DNA of 64,000 bases from Haliotis asinina (Eukaryota; Mollusca; Gastropoda; Lepetellida; Haliotidae): assembly GCF_037392515.1 (NCBI RefSeq), contig NC_090290.1, positions 55,812,753 to 55,876,752 of the forward strand, written 5' to 3'. Below the pieces are notes generated by a model that made no database searches, was not told where the DNA came from, and was given only the letters and a program-made list of their open reading frames with translations. Numbering within the stretch: the first letter of the stretch is position 1; each line of letters starts with the position of its first letter. Of this stretch, positions 25,801 to 35,582 are shown piece after piece. A program made the translations under genes and the position numbers.

Positions 25801-28800
25801 ATGCTTGGATGGTATAGTTAGTCAATTTGATCCCATTTCTCTGTTTTTAACCTCGATATTCAATCATGTTACATGAAAATATGATGCTTGGATGGTATAG
25901 TTACTCAATTTGATCCCATTTCTCTGTTTTTAACCTCGATATTCAATCATGTTACATGAAAATATGATGCTTGGATGGTATAGTTACTCAATTTGATCCT
26001 GTTTCTCTGTTTTTAACCTCGATATTCAATCATGTTACATGAAAATATGATGCTTGGATGGTATAGTTAGTCAATTTTATCCTGTTTCTCTGTTTTCAAC
26101 CTCGATATTCAATCATGTTACATGAAAATATGATGCTTGGATGGTATAGTTAGTCAATTTTATCCTGTTTCTCTGTTTTTAACCTCGATATTTAATCATG
26201 TTACATGAAAATATGATGCTTGGATGGTATAGTTACTCAATTTGATCCCATTTCTCTGTTTTTAACCTCGATATTCAATCATGTTACATGAAAATATGAT
26301 GCTTGGATGGTATAGTTAGTCAATTTTATCCTGTTTCTCTGTTTTCAACCTCGATATTCAATCATGTTACATGAAAATATGATGCTTGGATGGTATAGTT
26401 AGTCAATTTTATCCTGTTTCTCTGTTTTTAACCTCGATATTTAATCATGTTACATGAAAATATGATGCTTGGATGGTATAGTTAGTCAATTTTATCCTGT
26501 TTCTCTGTTTTCAACCTCGATATTCAATCATGTTACATGAAAATATGATGCTTGGATGGTATAGTTAGTCAATTTTATCCTGTTTCTCTGTTTTCAACCT
26601 CGATATTCAATCATGTTACATGAAAATATGATGCTTGGATGGTATAGTTAGTCAATTTTATCCTGTTTCTCTGTTTTTAACCTCGATATTTAATCATGTT
26701 ACATGAAAATATGATGCTTGGATGGTATAGTTACTCAATTTGATCCTATTTCTCTGTTTTTAACCTCGATATTTAATCATGTTACATGAAAATATGATGC
26801 TTGGATGGTATAGTTACTCAATTTGATCCTATTTCTCTGTTTTTAACCTCGATATTCAATCATGTTACATGAAAATATGATGCTTGGATGGTATAGTTAC
26901 TCAATTTTATCCTGTTTCTCTGTTTTTAACCTCGATATTTAATCATGTTACATGAAAATATGATGCTTGGATGGTATAGTTAGTCAATTTGATCCCATTT
27001 CTCTGTTTTTAACCTCGATATTCAATCATGTTACATGAAAATATGATGCTTGGATGGTATAGTTACTCAATTTTATCCTGTTTCTCTGTTTTTAACCTCG
27101 ATATTTAATCATGTTACATGAAAATATGATGCTTGGATGGTATAGTTAGTCAATTTGATCCCATTTCTCTGTTTTTAACCTCGATATTCAATCATGTTAC
27201 ATGAAAATATGATGCTTGGATGGTATAGTTAGTCAATTTGATCCCATTTCTCTGTTTTTAACCTCGATATTCAATCATGTTACATGAAAATATGATGCTT
27301 GGATGGTATAGTTAGTCAATTTTATCCTGTTTCTCTGTTTTTAACCTCGATATTCAATCATGTTACATGAAAATATGATGCTTGGATGGTATAGTTAGTC
27401 AATTTTATCCTGTTTCTCTGTTTTTAACCTCGATATTTAATCATGTTACATGAAAATATGATGCTTGGATGGTATAGTTAGTCAATTTTATCCTGTTTCT
27501 CTGTTTTTAACCTCGATATTTAATCATGTTACATGAAAATATGATGCTTGGATGGTATAGTTAGTCAATTTGATCCTGTTTCTCTGTTTTTAACCTCGAT
27601 ATTCAATCATGTTACATGAAAATATGATGCTTGGATGGTATAGTTACTCAATTTGATCCTGTTTCTCTGTTTTTAACCTCAATATTTAATCATGTTACAT
27701 GAAAATATGATGCTTGGATGGTATAGTTAGTCAATTTGATCCCATTTCTCTGTTTTTAACCTCGATATTCAATCATGTTACATGAAAATATGATGCTTGG
27801 ATGGTATAGTTAGTCAATTTGATCCCATTTCTCTGTTTTTAACCTCGATATTCAATCATGTTACATGAAAATATGATGCTTGGATGGTATAGTTAGTCAA
27901 TTTGATCCCATTTCTCTGTTTTTAACCTCGATATTCAATCATGTTACATGAAAATATGATGCTTGGATGGTATAGTTAGTCAATTTGATCCCATTTCTCT
28001 GTTTTTAACCTCGATATTCAATCATGTTACATGAAAATATGATGCTTGGATGGTATAGTTAGTCAATTTGATCCCATTTCTCTGTTTTTAACCTCGATAT
28101 TCAATCATGTTACATGAAAATATGATGCTTGGATGGTATAGTTAGTCAATTTGATCCTGTTTCTCTGTTTTTAACCTCGATATTTAATCATGTTACATGA
28201 AAATATGATGCTTGGATGGTATAGTTAGTCAATTTGATCCTGTTTCTCTGTTTTTAACCTCGATATTTAATCATGTTACATGAAAATATGATGCTTGGAT
28301 GGTATAGTTAGTCAATTTTATCCTGTTTCTCTGTTTTTAACCTCGATATTTAATCATGTTACATGAAAATATGATGCTTGGATGGTATAGTTAGTCAATT
28401 TTATCCTGTTTCTCTGTTTTTAACCTCGATATTTAATCATGTTACATGAAAATATGATGCTTGGATGGTATAGTTAGTCAATTTGATCCCATTTCTCTGT
28501 TTTTAACCTCGATATTTAATCATGTTACATGAAAATATGATGCTTGGATGGTATAGTTAGTCAATTTTATCCTGTTTCTCTGTTTTTAACCTCGATATTC
28601 AATCATGTTACATGAAAATATGATGCTTGGATGGTATAGTTAGTCAATTTTATCCTGTTTCTCTGTTTTTAACCTCGATATTTAATCATGTTACATGAAA
28701 ATATGATGCTTGGATGGTATAGTTAGTCAATTTTATCCTGTTTCTCTGTTTTTAACCTCGATATTTAATCATGTTACATGAAAATATGATGCTTGGATGG

Positions 28801-31800
28801 TATAGTTAGTCAATTTGATCCTGTTTCTCTGTTTTTAACCTCGATATTCAATCATGTTACATGAAAATATGATGCTTGGATGGTATAGTTACTCAATTTG
28901 ATCCTGTTTCTCTGTTTTTAACCTCGATATTTAATCATGTTACATGAAAATATGATGCTTGGATGGTATAGTTAGTCAATTTGATCCCATTTCTCTGTTT
29001 TTAACCTCGATATTCAATCATGTTACATGAAAATATGATGCTTGGATGGTATAGTTAGTCAATTTGATCCCATTTCTCTGTTTTTAACCTCGATATTCAA
29101 TCATGTTACATGAAAATATGATGCTTGGATGGTATAGTTAGTCAATTTGATCCCATTTCTCTGTTTTTAACCTCGATATTCAATCATGTTACATGAAAAT
29201 ATGATGCTTGGATGGTATAGTTAGTCAATTTGATCCCATTTCTCTGTTTTTAACCTCGATATTCAATCATGTTACATGAAAATATGATGCTTGGATGGTA
29301 TAGTTAGTCAATTTGATCCCATTTCTCTGTTTTTAACCTCGATATTCAATCATGTTACATGAAAATATGATGCTTGGATGGTATAGTTAGTCAATTTGAT
29401 CCTGTTTCTCTGTTTTTAACCTCGATATTTAATCATGTTACATGAAAATATGATGCTTGGATGGTATAGTTAGTCAATTTGATCCTGTTTCTCTGTTTTT
29501 AACCTCGATATTTAATCATGTTACATGAAAATATGATGCTTGGATGGTATAGTTAGTCAATTTTATCCTGTTTCTCTGTTTTTAACCTCGATATTTAATC
29601 ATGTTACATGAAAATATGATGCTTGGATGGTATAGTTAGTCAATTTTATCCTGTTTCTCTGTTTTTAACCTCGATATTTAATCATGTTACATGAAAATAT
29701 GATGCTTGGATGGTATAGTTAGTCAATTTGATCCCATTTCTCTGTTTTTAACCTCGATATTTAATCATGTTACATGAAAATATGATGCTTGGATGGTATA
29801 GTTAGTCAATTTGATCCTATTTCTCTGTTTTTAACCTCGATATTTAATCATGTTACATGAAAATATGATGCTTGGATGGTATAGTTACTCAATTTGATCC
29901 CATTTCTCTGTTTTTAACCTCGATATTCAATCATGTTACATGAAAATATGATGCTTGGATGGTATAGTTACTCAATTTGATCCCATTTCTCTGTTTTTAA
30001 CCTCGATATTCAATCATGTTACATGAAAATATGATGCTTGGATGGTATAGTTACTCAATTTGATCCTATTTCTCTGTTTTTAACCTCGATATTCAATCAT
30101 GTTACATGAAAATATGATGCTTGGATGGTATAGTTAGTCAATTTTATCCTGTTTCTCTGTTTTTAACCTCGATATTCAATCATGTTACATGAAAATATGA
30201 TGCTTGGATGGTATAGTTAGTCAATTTTATCCTGTTTCTCTGTTTTTAACCTCGATATTTAATCATGTTACATGAAAATATGATGCTTGGATGGTATAGT
30301 TAGTCAATTTTATCCTGTTTCTCTGTTTTTAACCTCGATATTCAATCATGTTACATGAAAATATGATGTCTACAGGCAGGTAGCAAGCCATTTGTTTCAC
30401 TCCGGAAGATTGCAAAACTTCATATTTAGGTAATTTTGAGTGTTGGTTCAGCTGTGATAGCAAATATCATACGTAACTTTTGGTAGCTATGGTAGCTACA
30501 ATGGTTTATTATTTATAAAATAATTAAATAATAAAAACACACAGTTGGTTTATTTGAATTCGTAAACAATAAACGACGACTTTGCCTTTGGTAGAGGAAT
30601 CTGAAAATTTTCTTACGTAAACCCTCCCCCCCCCCCCCACCTTATTTCACCTATTTACCCAAGTACACAGCAAATGCCTGAATGTATTACTTATGTAACG
30701 AAATTCCGTTGGTATCCTCAAAACAGTTTCGGCCCATAAGTGTTTTCAGGCTGCATGCGACACAAAGATTACATCTTCCTTGCTGTAACTCGCGTTTGAT
30801 GGTGTAAACCTACTCGTGTTATTTGTCATCATTCTCTGGATGGTCAATTAATGAATTTATAACAGGTATAATTAGTAGTAACACCACTCAGGTTACTCAA
30901 CAAAGGTTCCCATTTGGCATTTCTCCTGTCTGGAGTAAATACTCAACATTATAAATTAAGGTCTGTAATGGCAAATGTATTGTATGTTATGTAATATGTG
31001 CATGTAAGTGATGCAAGAGGGTTTATCAGCTGAGTTACAAAAACAAACATCGATCAAAGGATTAGCCGATAACACACTGATTGATTAATTACTTTTGTCA
31101 AAAGGTAGTGTGTGTAGATGACTACACCCTGTCGTAAAGTGCGATTGTAAAAACAACATCCTCCCTTCAAAGAATTAACCACCCTTGCGTTGATTGATTG
31201 ATTGCTCATTATTCGTTAACTAAATTACTTAGAATAGCGGACATCATACAATTAGTTGCCAGGTGTGCTATCTTGGGTGACCAATGAGAGGTTTATCAGG
31301 TTTTCACCAACGAAAGACGTGAAACGATGTGTTACTTTTTCGCAAATTAGACAGTTGTGTAAGACACGCGACACAGAGCAGGATTATTTACCAGCTGCAA
31401 ATGAATGGAATACGATTTCTTGTACGTGGATATTGATGGATACATTCCTGAACAAGGTAGTAGCCTGACATTGTTGCTATGAAATTAGTCTGTTGTACAT
31501 TCATTATTTGCATTTTGTTTTAATTTATTTGTTGTAGCATTCAGCAGAATCGATATGACAGAATACACACACTAGACTGCGTATGTGTGTGAAATAGGAT
31601 CCACATTGGCTATCTATACAATGTATAAATGTTGCTGTTATGTAAGAAATTTACTATGAGTATAAGCAGACCATGTGTTTTTTTTATTAATTTTCAAAAT
31701 CATACAAATATGACAATAAACTAATTAGGGTTGTGAGACAAAATATAGAGACGTGCATTGGCTTCGGTATTTTCCCGTCCTAATAGTTTTTTACCATTTC

Positions 31801-32553
31801 TACCACTGGGAGATGATTAATCTTCAAAGTGTTTCATTTGTTTTCATAATGCATTTGTAATGAAGTAAAAATGACTTCCCCTCAGTTGATCTGTCTATAA
31901 TTAAACTATCAGTTGCACATACGGACTGCGCAGCAGAGGTCACGAACCAGTCACGAATTCTGGGATATCATCCGGGTACTCACTGGAGAAAAACAATAAC
32001 AAAAGTTTACACCAGTCCACGGAAATTGCTCCGCATCAGTGCCCCTTTAACATTATGTCAGGTTTAGGGTTTGGGTTAGGATTGGCTTTCTATAAAACCA
32101 TCTATCCATAGGCATAGAACGATTTTTAAAAGCGGGGATTACCTAGGGCTTTATGGTTAAGGTTTTGGAGCTGGGGTTAGGTTAGGTTCTTTCTTTTTCT
32201 CCCTGGGTGGCGAAAACATCCTACAGCGGCTCCAAGTCCAAGCAGAGGAGCCAACATCGCAAACCAACTGAAGACTGGAAGCCCATTCGAAGTCCATAAA
32301 TGATAAGTTTGCTCGTATATGCACTGAATGGACGCCGTGACAAGTCTTTGATGATGATACTCACCTCTTTCCTTTGACTGAAGGCTAAACGTTTTGCCTT
32401 TTTCAGCTGCCTCTTTTCTTTTCTTTCATCCTTGCGTTTCCTCACAGGATTGATAAAGGGGACTGTTTCCACCTTGTTTGCAGCCGACATAGTTTGAATA
32501 TTGTCTTCCTTGTCAGTTACTAATGTTACTTTCTTCTTGTGTTTCTTTCCCAT
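10830..32553 (-). CDS. NOM1: NOM1, nucleolar MIF4G/MA3-domain protein, complete, 14 exons
   Basis: Exons from 5' to 3' on the minus strand: 32553-32365, 23201-23061, 22760-22508, 22145-22056, 21471-20643, 17242-17043, 16150-16029, 15536-15443, 14879-14655, 14445-14320, 13664-13555, 12570-12406, 11611-11480, 11114-10830. All junctions are GT-AG and in phase, giving 2,961 nt (986 codons plus stop; human NOM1 is 860 residues). The N-terminus is MGKKHKKK and basic. Residues 225-501 are an acidic/basic low-complexity stretch. The MIF4G domain follows (about 500-705), containing NMQPISTQIEDIYMSNSRAD and KSRIRFMLDILLAIKNNNMR. Next comes GRWWVVGSAWSG, then MA3 (about 770-890) with ELARKQRMNTDIRK and AFEKLLKLGLK. 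NOM1 (yeast Sgd1) is a nucleolar factor in 40S ribosome biogenesis that binds eIF4A-type helicases and targets PP1 to the nucleolus. Orthology is clear. Confidence 0.96.
11196..11352 (+). repeat. SINE family B copy in NOM1 intron 13
   Basis: Clear tRNA-like head: GTAGTCTAGTGCTTAAATTC, then CCGGGTTTGATTCCCCACAT. The body follows, with GCTGGAATACTGCTAAGAGC at the end. It is opposite to the gene. Confidence 0.8.
11839..12066 (-). repeat. Interspersed repeat family A, well kept, in NOM1 intron 12
   Basis: Reads GTGAGTGAGTTTAGTTTTAC, GCCGCACTCAGCAATATTCC, GACCAGACAATCCAGTGATC and GTTAGTCGCCTCTTACGACA in order. It is one of the least diverged copies in the window. Confidence 0.85.
12662..13066. 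repeat. Two SINE family B copies, head to head, with GTGA/ACTC tails
   Basis: A reverse copy (12662-12830) starts with a (GTGA)n run and carries CACCAGAAATGAGCTTCACA. A forward copy (12823-13066) has CCTGCAGGTTACAGC, GGTCAATTCC, GCAGGAATATTGCTAAAAGT and a long ACTC/ACCC run. Together they make an imperfect inverted pair in NOM1 intron 11. Confidence 0.75.
15831..15965 (-). repeat. Interspersed repeat family A fragment in NOM1 intron 7
   Basis: Carries GCAATATTCCAGCAATATGG, CTGGACCAGACAATCCAGCG and ATCAACAACATGAGC. Confidence 0.75.
17316..20312 (-). mobile_element. Fossil DIRS-like tyrosine-recombinase retrotransposon in NOM1 intron 5
   Basis: Inverted terminal repeats of about 130-150 bp are seen at 17334-17480 and 20195-20310, sharing GGTACATATATGCATTTTCTG and TATTGTACAAT. 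A further block near 17564-17660 is an inverted/direct copy of the left end, like the internal complementary region of DIRS elements. On the minus strand, a zinc-knuckle-like gag start (CSTCGTNIPPQGKHDKCLCC) lies around 19.5-19.8 kb and more gag-like sequence at 18.6-19.4 kb. A segment at 18.1-18.55 kb resembles the DIRS tyrosine recombinase. No reverse transcriptase is recognised. It is broken, with several breaks, and old, judging from the unequal terminal repeats. Confidence 0.7.
20385..20570 (+). repeat. Interspersed repeat family A, strongly diverged
   Basis: Blocks such as GTTGATCACTGAATTGTAAG and TCCAGACTCGATTATTTATA can still be aligned. It lies between the fossil DIRS-like element and NOM1 exon 5. 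Confidence 0.55.
21275..21331 (-). other. SILK plus RVxF-like pair in NOM1 (candidate PP1 docking site)
   Basis: Residues 272-275 read SILK and residues 286-290 read RTLKW, in the acidic region encoded by exon 5. SILK followed by a degenerate RVxF (K/R-x-x-x-W type) is how inhibitor-2 docks on PP1. Human NOM1 binds PP1 through RVRF in the equivalent region. The docking role here is inferred. Confidence 0.45.
21540..21640 (-). repeat. SINE family B fragment in NOM1 intron 4
   Basis: Reverse copy with GTGAGTGAGG, GACACCAGAAATGGCTTTAC and GGGAATTGAACCCAGG (B-box region). Confidence 0.65.
22231..22470 (-). pseudogene. Chimeric duplicate of NOM1 exon 2 and exon 3 pieces in intron 3
   Basis: 22338-22470 copies 23142-23272 (intron end, acceptor and first half of exon 2, reading MPTISRQEAERRATAFLEKK). 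22231-22337 copies 22481-22588 (end of exon 3, its donor and intron start). Differences are few (about 3% by eye), so it is recent. The result looks like a hybrid exon at 22259-22399 with an acceptor and a donor (GTTAAA instead of GTAAAA). Spliced in after exon 3 it would read a stop at once. Used instead of exon 3 it would leave the wrong phase for exon 4. It is best seen as a non-functional pseudo-exon left by a tandem duplication with an internal deletion. Confidence 0.8.
24638..30364 (+). repeat. 83-bp satellite, 69 tandem units
   Basis: The unit starts GATGCTTGGATGGTATAGTT, continues through TCTCTGTTTTTAACCTCGAT and ends CATGTTACATGAAAATAT. The starts of the first unit (24638) and of the broken next one (30365) are 5,727 bp apart, exactly 69 x 83, so there is no net indel. 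Units differ at a few sites only: GTTA(G/C)TC, TTTTATCCTG / TTTGATCC(CA/TG/TA), TTTCT(C/G)TG, TTT(T/C)AACC and ATT(T/C)AATC. The array starts after about 230 bp of unique element sequence and stops abruptly at TCTACAGGCAGG. Confidence 0.95.
30365..32027. other. Right unique part of the TTAA element
   Basis: About 1.66 kb with a C-run near 30629 and AT-rich stretches. The longest open frame is about 70 codons with no recognisable domain. No promoter or transposase is seen. Together with 24408-24637 it is the part of the element that is not satellite. Confidence 0.6.
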
Positions 32554-32654
32554 TTTAGTAAATCTTGCGTACTTCAACTGTCGGTAGTATTGTATCGCGA
32601 CTCAAGCCCATAGACATGTGTTTATGTCATGGGCGCAGACATCTTGGATTTACA

Positions 32655-32662
32655 ACTTCCGG
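32655..32662 (-). promoter_or_regulatory. ETS-type site upstream of NOM1
   Basis: CCGGAAGT on the minus strand, about 100 bases upstream of the NOM1 start codon, with a second CCGGAAA nearby. ETS/GABP sites are common in housekeeping promoters without a TATA box. No TATA box is seen. Confidence 0.4.
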
Positions 32663-32683
32663 GTTTCCGGGTTTTAGCGTGGA

Positions 32684-32728
32684 GCGGGGGGGTGGGGGGG
32701 AGGGGTGTGTGTGTGTGTGTGTGTGTTT
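32684..32728. repeat. G-run and (GT)n microsatellite behind the NOM1 promoter
   Basis: A GGGGGGTGGGGGGGAGGGG tract is followed by about ten GT units. Confidence 0.9.
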
Positions 32729-34418
32729 TGTTAGAAGTGTTACTTAGAAATTATTTTACCCCTGTTCGAAATGAATGGTTTGAGGGTCATTTCTTTGTCG
32801 AAAATCAACTTTAAAATGATCTCAGCGATCATAAGGTACGATAATTATCCCGATCAATAATCCTAAATTTGATCATATGAGAACCAACCAGTTGGTCCAC
32901 ACGGGGTATCTCAAACATGTATTTATATTTGGAATCTGGGCTGTATTCATGTCATTTGAGATGTAGGTCTACCCTCGGAGGGTCTGTGTTCGAATCCCGG
33001 ATTGGACTCAACTCAACAAATGTACCAAATTCTGTACTTTATTAAGAAAGTATATTAATTCCCAAATATAACATTGTTTCTTTTGACCACTATCTATATA
33101 GCATTGTGTATTTGTGCGAATAGAGACCTCTCTGTCCGCTGATCTAAATTAATCTCGTTTAGAGTCCTGGTACAGTCGTCCCGGGTCCGTGTGTATGATC
33201 TGTTGAGTGGGGCGCTGAATGTGTCAGCTGCTTCGTCGACGATATGATGTCCATTTAAGTGTACGTTTTAAATTAATTTAGATGAAGATATTTATAATAT
33301 GTTTTTATTGACGTAACAGATCTCTAAATGTTTTATTATGTGAAAACAGTGCTCAGTATAAATCTATAACGACTGCAGCTATTACGAAAGAAATAGGGTA
33401 GGTTCTTCCAGACTTCCAGTGTATGGATCGTGTAGATTCGCATACGGATCAGCCATGGTACGAATGATCAAAGTCGCCACCCAAACCCCCAGCATAGTAC
33501 CCAGTATCCAATTCGTCTGGGAATATACAAGTAGGAATCTGATAAGAATTGAAAGTACTGTTAAACCATATTTCAGTGGATCTTCGTGGGTAATAACACA
33601 CGTGAATCAAGCATGGACGACACAGTACAAATACAGGCTTCAAAGGATCCTGGTTTACCTTTTAAATATTTGCGACAAGAGAATGTTTTGTCAAAGTGTA
33701 GAAAGAGGGTGTTAATTTAGGGAATATCCGTGTAAATCTTCATTCCTATTAAAACGCACCTGTGACATAATCCTTATGTTTATATGCCCTGTTCGTTTAA
33801 GAATAGACACCACGTGGTTAGAACACGTGGAAAACGTAAGCCTTGTCCAGTATGCACTCGCAACTCGTTGTACAAGCACGAAAAATGCACACCGCAAAAC
33901 CGAGCATTTTCACATAGTGCACATTGACTTGCAACCTTATTATGACATCTCAAACAGGACTGAGCTTGTCAACCTGTACTAGTTAACGCCGCACCTGGGC
34001 TGCACATAGCACACACCAGGTGCACCACTTGCCAGTATCTGTTTTACAGTTATATTCCACCAACGTTTGGACAAAGGTCACAGTGAGGTTTCACTCCAGC
34101 CTTTGCAAGCATCACGGAACCATGGCACCGTCCTGCAACAGACTGATTCTCATGTGTGCAGTGTGTTCCAGACCGTCAATGGTTAGCATTCCAATATAGC
34201 TTTTGTGTTCTTTGTTACATCTGGCAAAAAGGAAACACCCGCCAATACCAGAGACAGTGTGACACATGTGATTATGCTATCATGTGGGAAAGTATCCTTA
34301 TCATGTCGTTGACCAACCACCGGTTGCCATTCCCAAGTTAGAATGTTCTATACATACATTGGTGAAATAGTTATGGCTCGACGTAAAAACACACTGAATC
34401 ACCCTTCATATCACAGAG

Positions 34419-34858
34419 TGAGTGAGTTTTACGCCGCACAATATTCCAGATATATGGCGACAGTCTTTAAATATCTGAGTCTGGACCAGGCAGTCCAGTG
34501 ATCAACAGCATGAGCAATGATATGTGCAATTGGGAAGCGATCATGTCACAGACGCCTCGCCTGTAACCACGCTAGATTGGAGGCAGTCTCTCTTTCTAAT
34601 TCAGACCCGTGAAGGTCCCGGGGTAGAATAGGCCTTCAGCAACCCATGCTTGCCATAAAAGGCGACTCAGCTTGTCGTAAGAGGCGACTAACGGGATCGT
34701 TTGGTCAGGCTCGCTGACTTGGTTGACACATGTCATCGGGTCCCAATTGCGCAGATCGATGCTCATGTTGTTGATCACTGGATAGTCTGGTCCAGACTCG
34801 ATTATTTACAGACCGCCGCCATATAGCTGGAGTAAAACTAAACTCACTCACTCACTCT
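34419..34858. repeat. Two family A repeats in inverted arrangement
   Basis: 34419-34560 is a reverse copy (GAGTGAGTTTTACGCCGCAC; TCTGGACCAGGCAGTCCAGT). 34600-34858 is a nearly full forward copy (GACCCGTGAAGGTCCCGGGG to CTCACTCACTC). The pair can fold into a long stem. Confidence 0.8.
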
Positions 34859-35439
34859 CTTTCTAATTCAGAGTATTATGTTACGTAGCACAGGAAATAC
34901 CAGTCGAGTCTCAATCAATCGAACTTTAGGATCCTTTAGCGAATGATGCTGTCAATTCATCATTTTTATATTGTTTCTCTTTCAAGAAATAAACCTCATC
35001 AAAATTAACAACATAACTGTTATGCATATTGTACGTGGTGATGAACATGTTTTCATCGTAGACAACCATAATTCCACTCCGAACATAGACTAACTATTAG
35101 TCCAGTCTCTTAAATGAACATATTATATATTAAATATATAATGAAAAGCGGCCCTGTCTAGATTTGCTTTGGCTTTCTTGGATATATTTGCTTCAGGGTC
35201 TGAATGGCAGACTACCCCGAACACCTAGTCAGCTGAAAACCATATCGTATCTTGTTCCTTTTTGGGGGCATTTCATACATTTGGCGAAATTCATTTTGGA
35301 CTTATTAGAGAGTTATCAAATAGCTTTAAATCATGAAAAGTGTTTATGTTTGTGGTTGTGGTTGGATTGTGTAGTATTACACCATCAGTCATTTTGTCAT
35401 TCAAGAACGACAAATATACCTCTTACATCTGAAGGCTTT

Positions 35440-35582
35440 GTGGGGCGGTGGGGTGCATTAGTAGTTCAAGCGTCCGCTCGTCACACCAAAACCCCGGGTT
35501 CGATTCTGCACATGGATATAATGTGTGAAACCCGACTGCCCTCCATGATACTCCCGGGATAAAACAACTCTGACTTACTCAC
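35440..35582 (+). repeat. SINE family B copy
   Basis: Head GGGTGCATTAGTAGTTCAAG, clear B box CCCGGGTTCGATTC, then ACATGGATATAATGTGTGAA and a short tail. Confidence 0.75.

Larger units (their letters stand above)
24389..32046. mobile_element. TTAA-flanked inverted-repeat element carrying a satellite array
   Basis: The left end AGGGGCACTGATGCGGAGC (24389-24407) is exactly inverted at the right end (32028-32046). Each is flanked outside by TTAA (24385-24388 and 32047-32050). This is the target-site signature of piggyBac-type cut-and-paste transposons. The TIR sequence itself is not one I can assign. Three quarters of the 7.66 kb is an 83-bp tandem array. About 230 bp lie to its left and 1.7 kb to its right, with short open frames but no recognisable transposase. 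It is therefore non-autonomous. It occupies most of NOM1 intron 1. A coincidental inverted repeat is unlikely given 19 exact bases plus TTAA on both sides. Confidence 0.75.

Noticed and set aside
24638-30364. CRISPR-like array
   Set aside because: Units are contiguous 83-bp repeats without unique spacers, in an animal intron.
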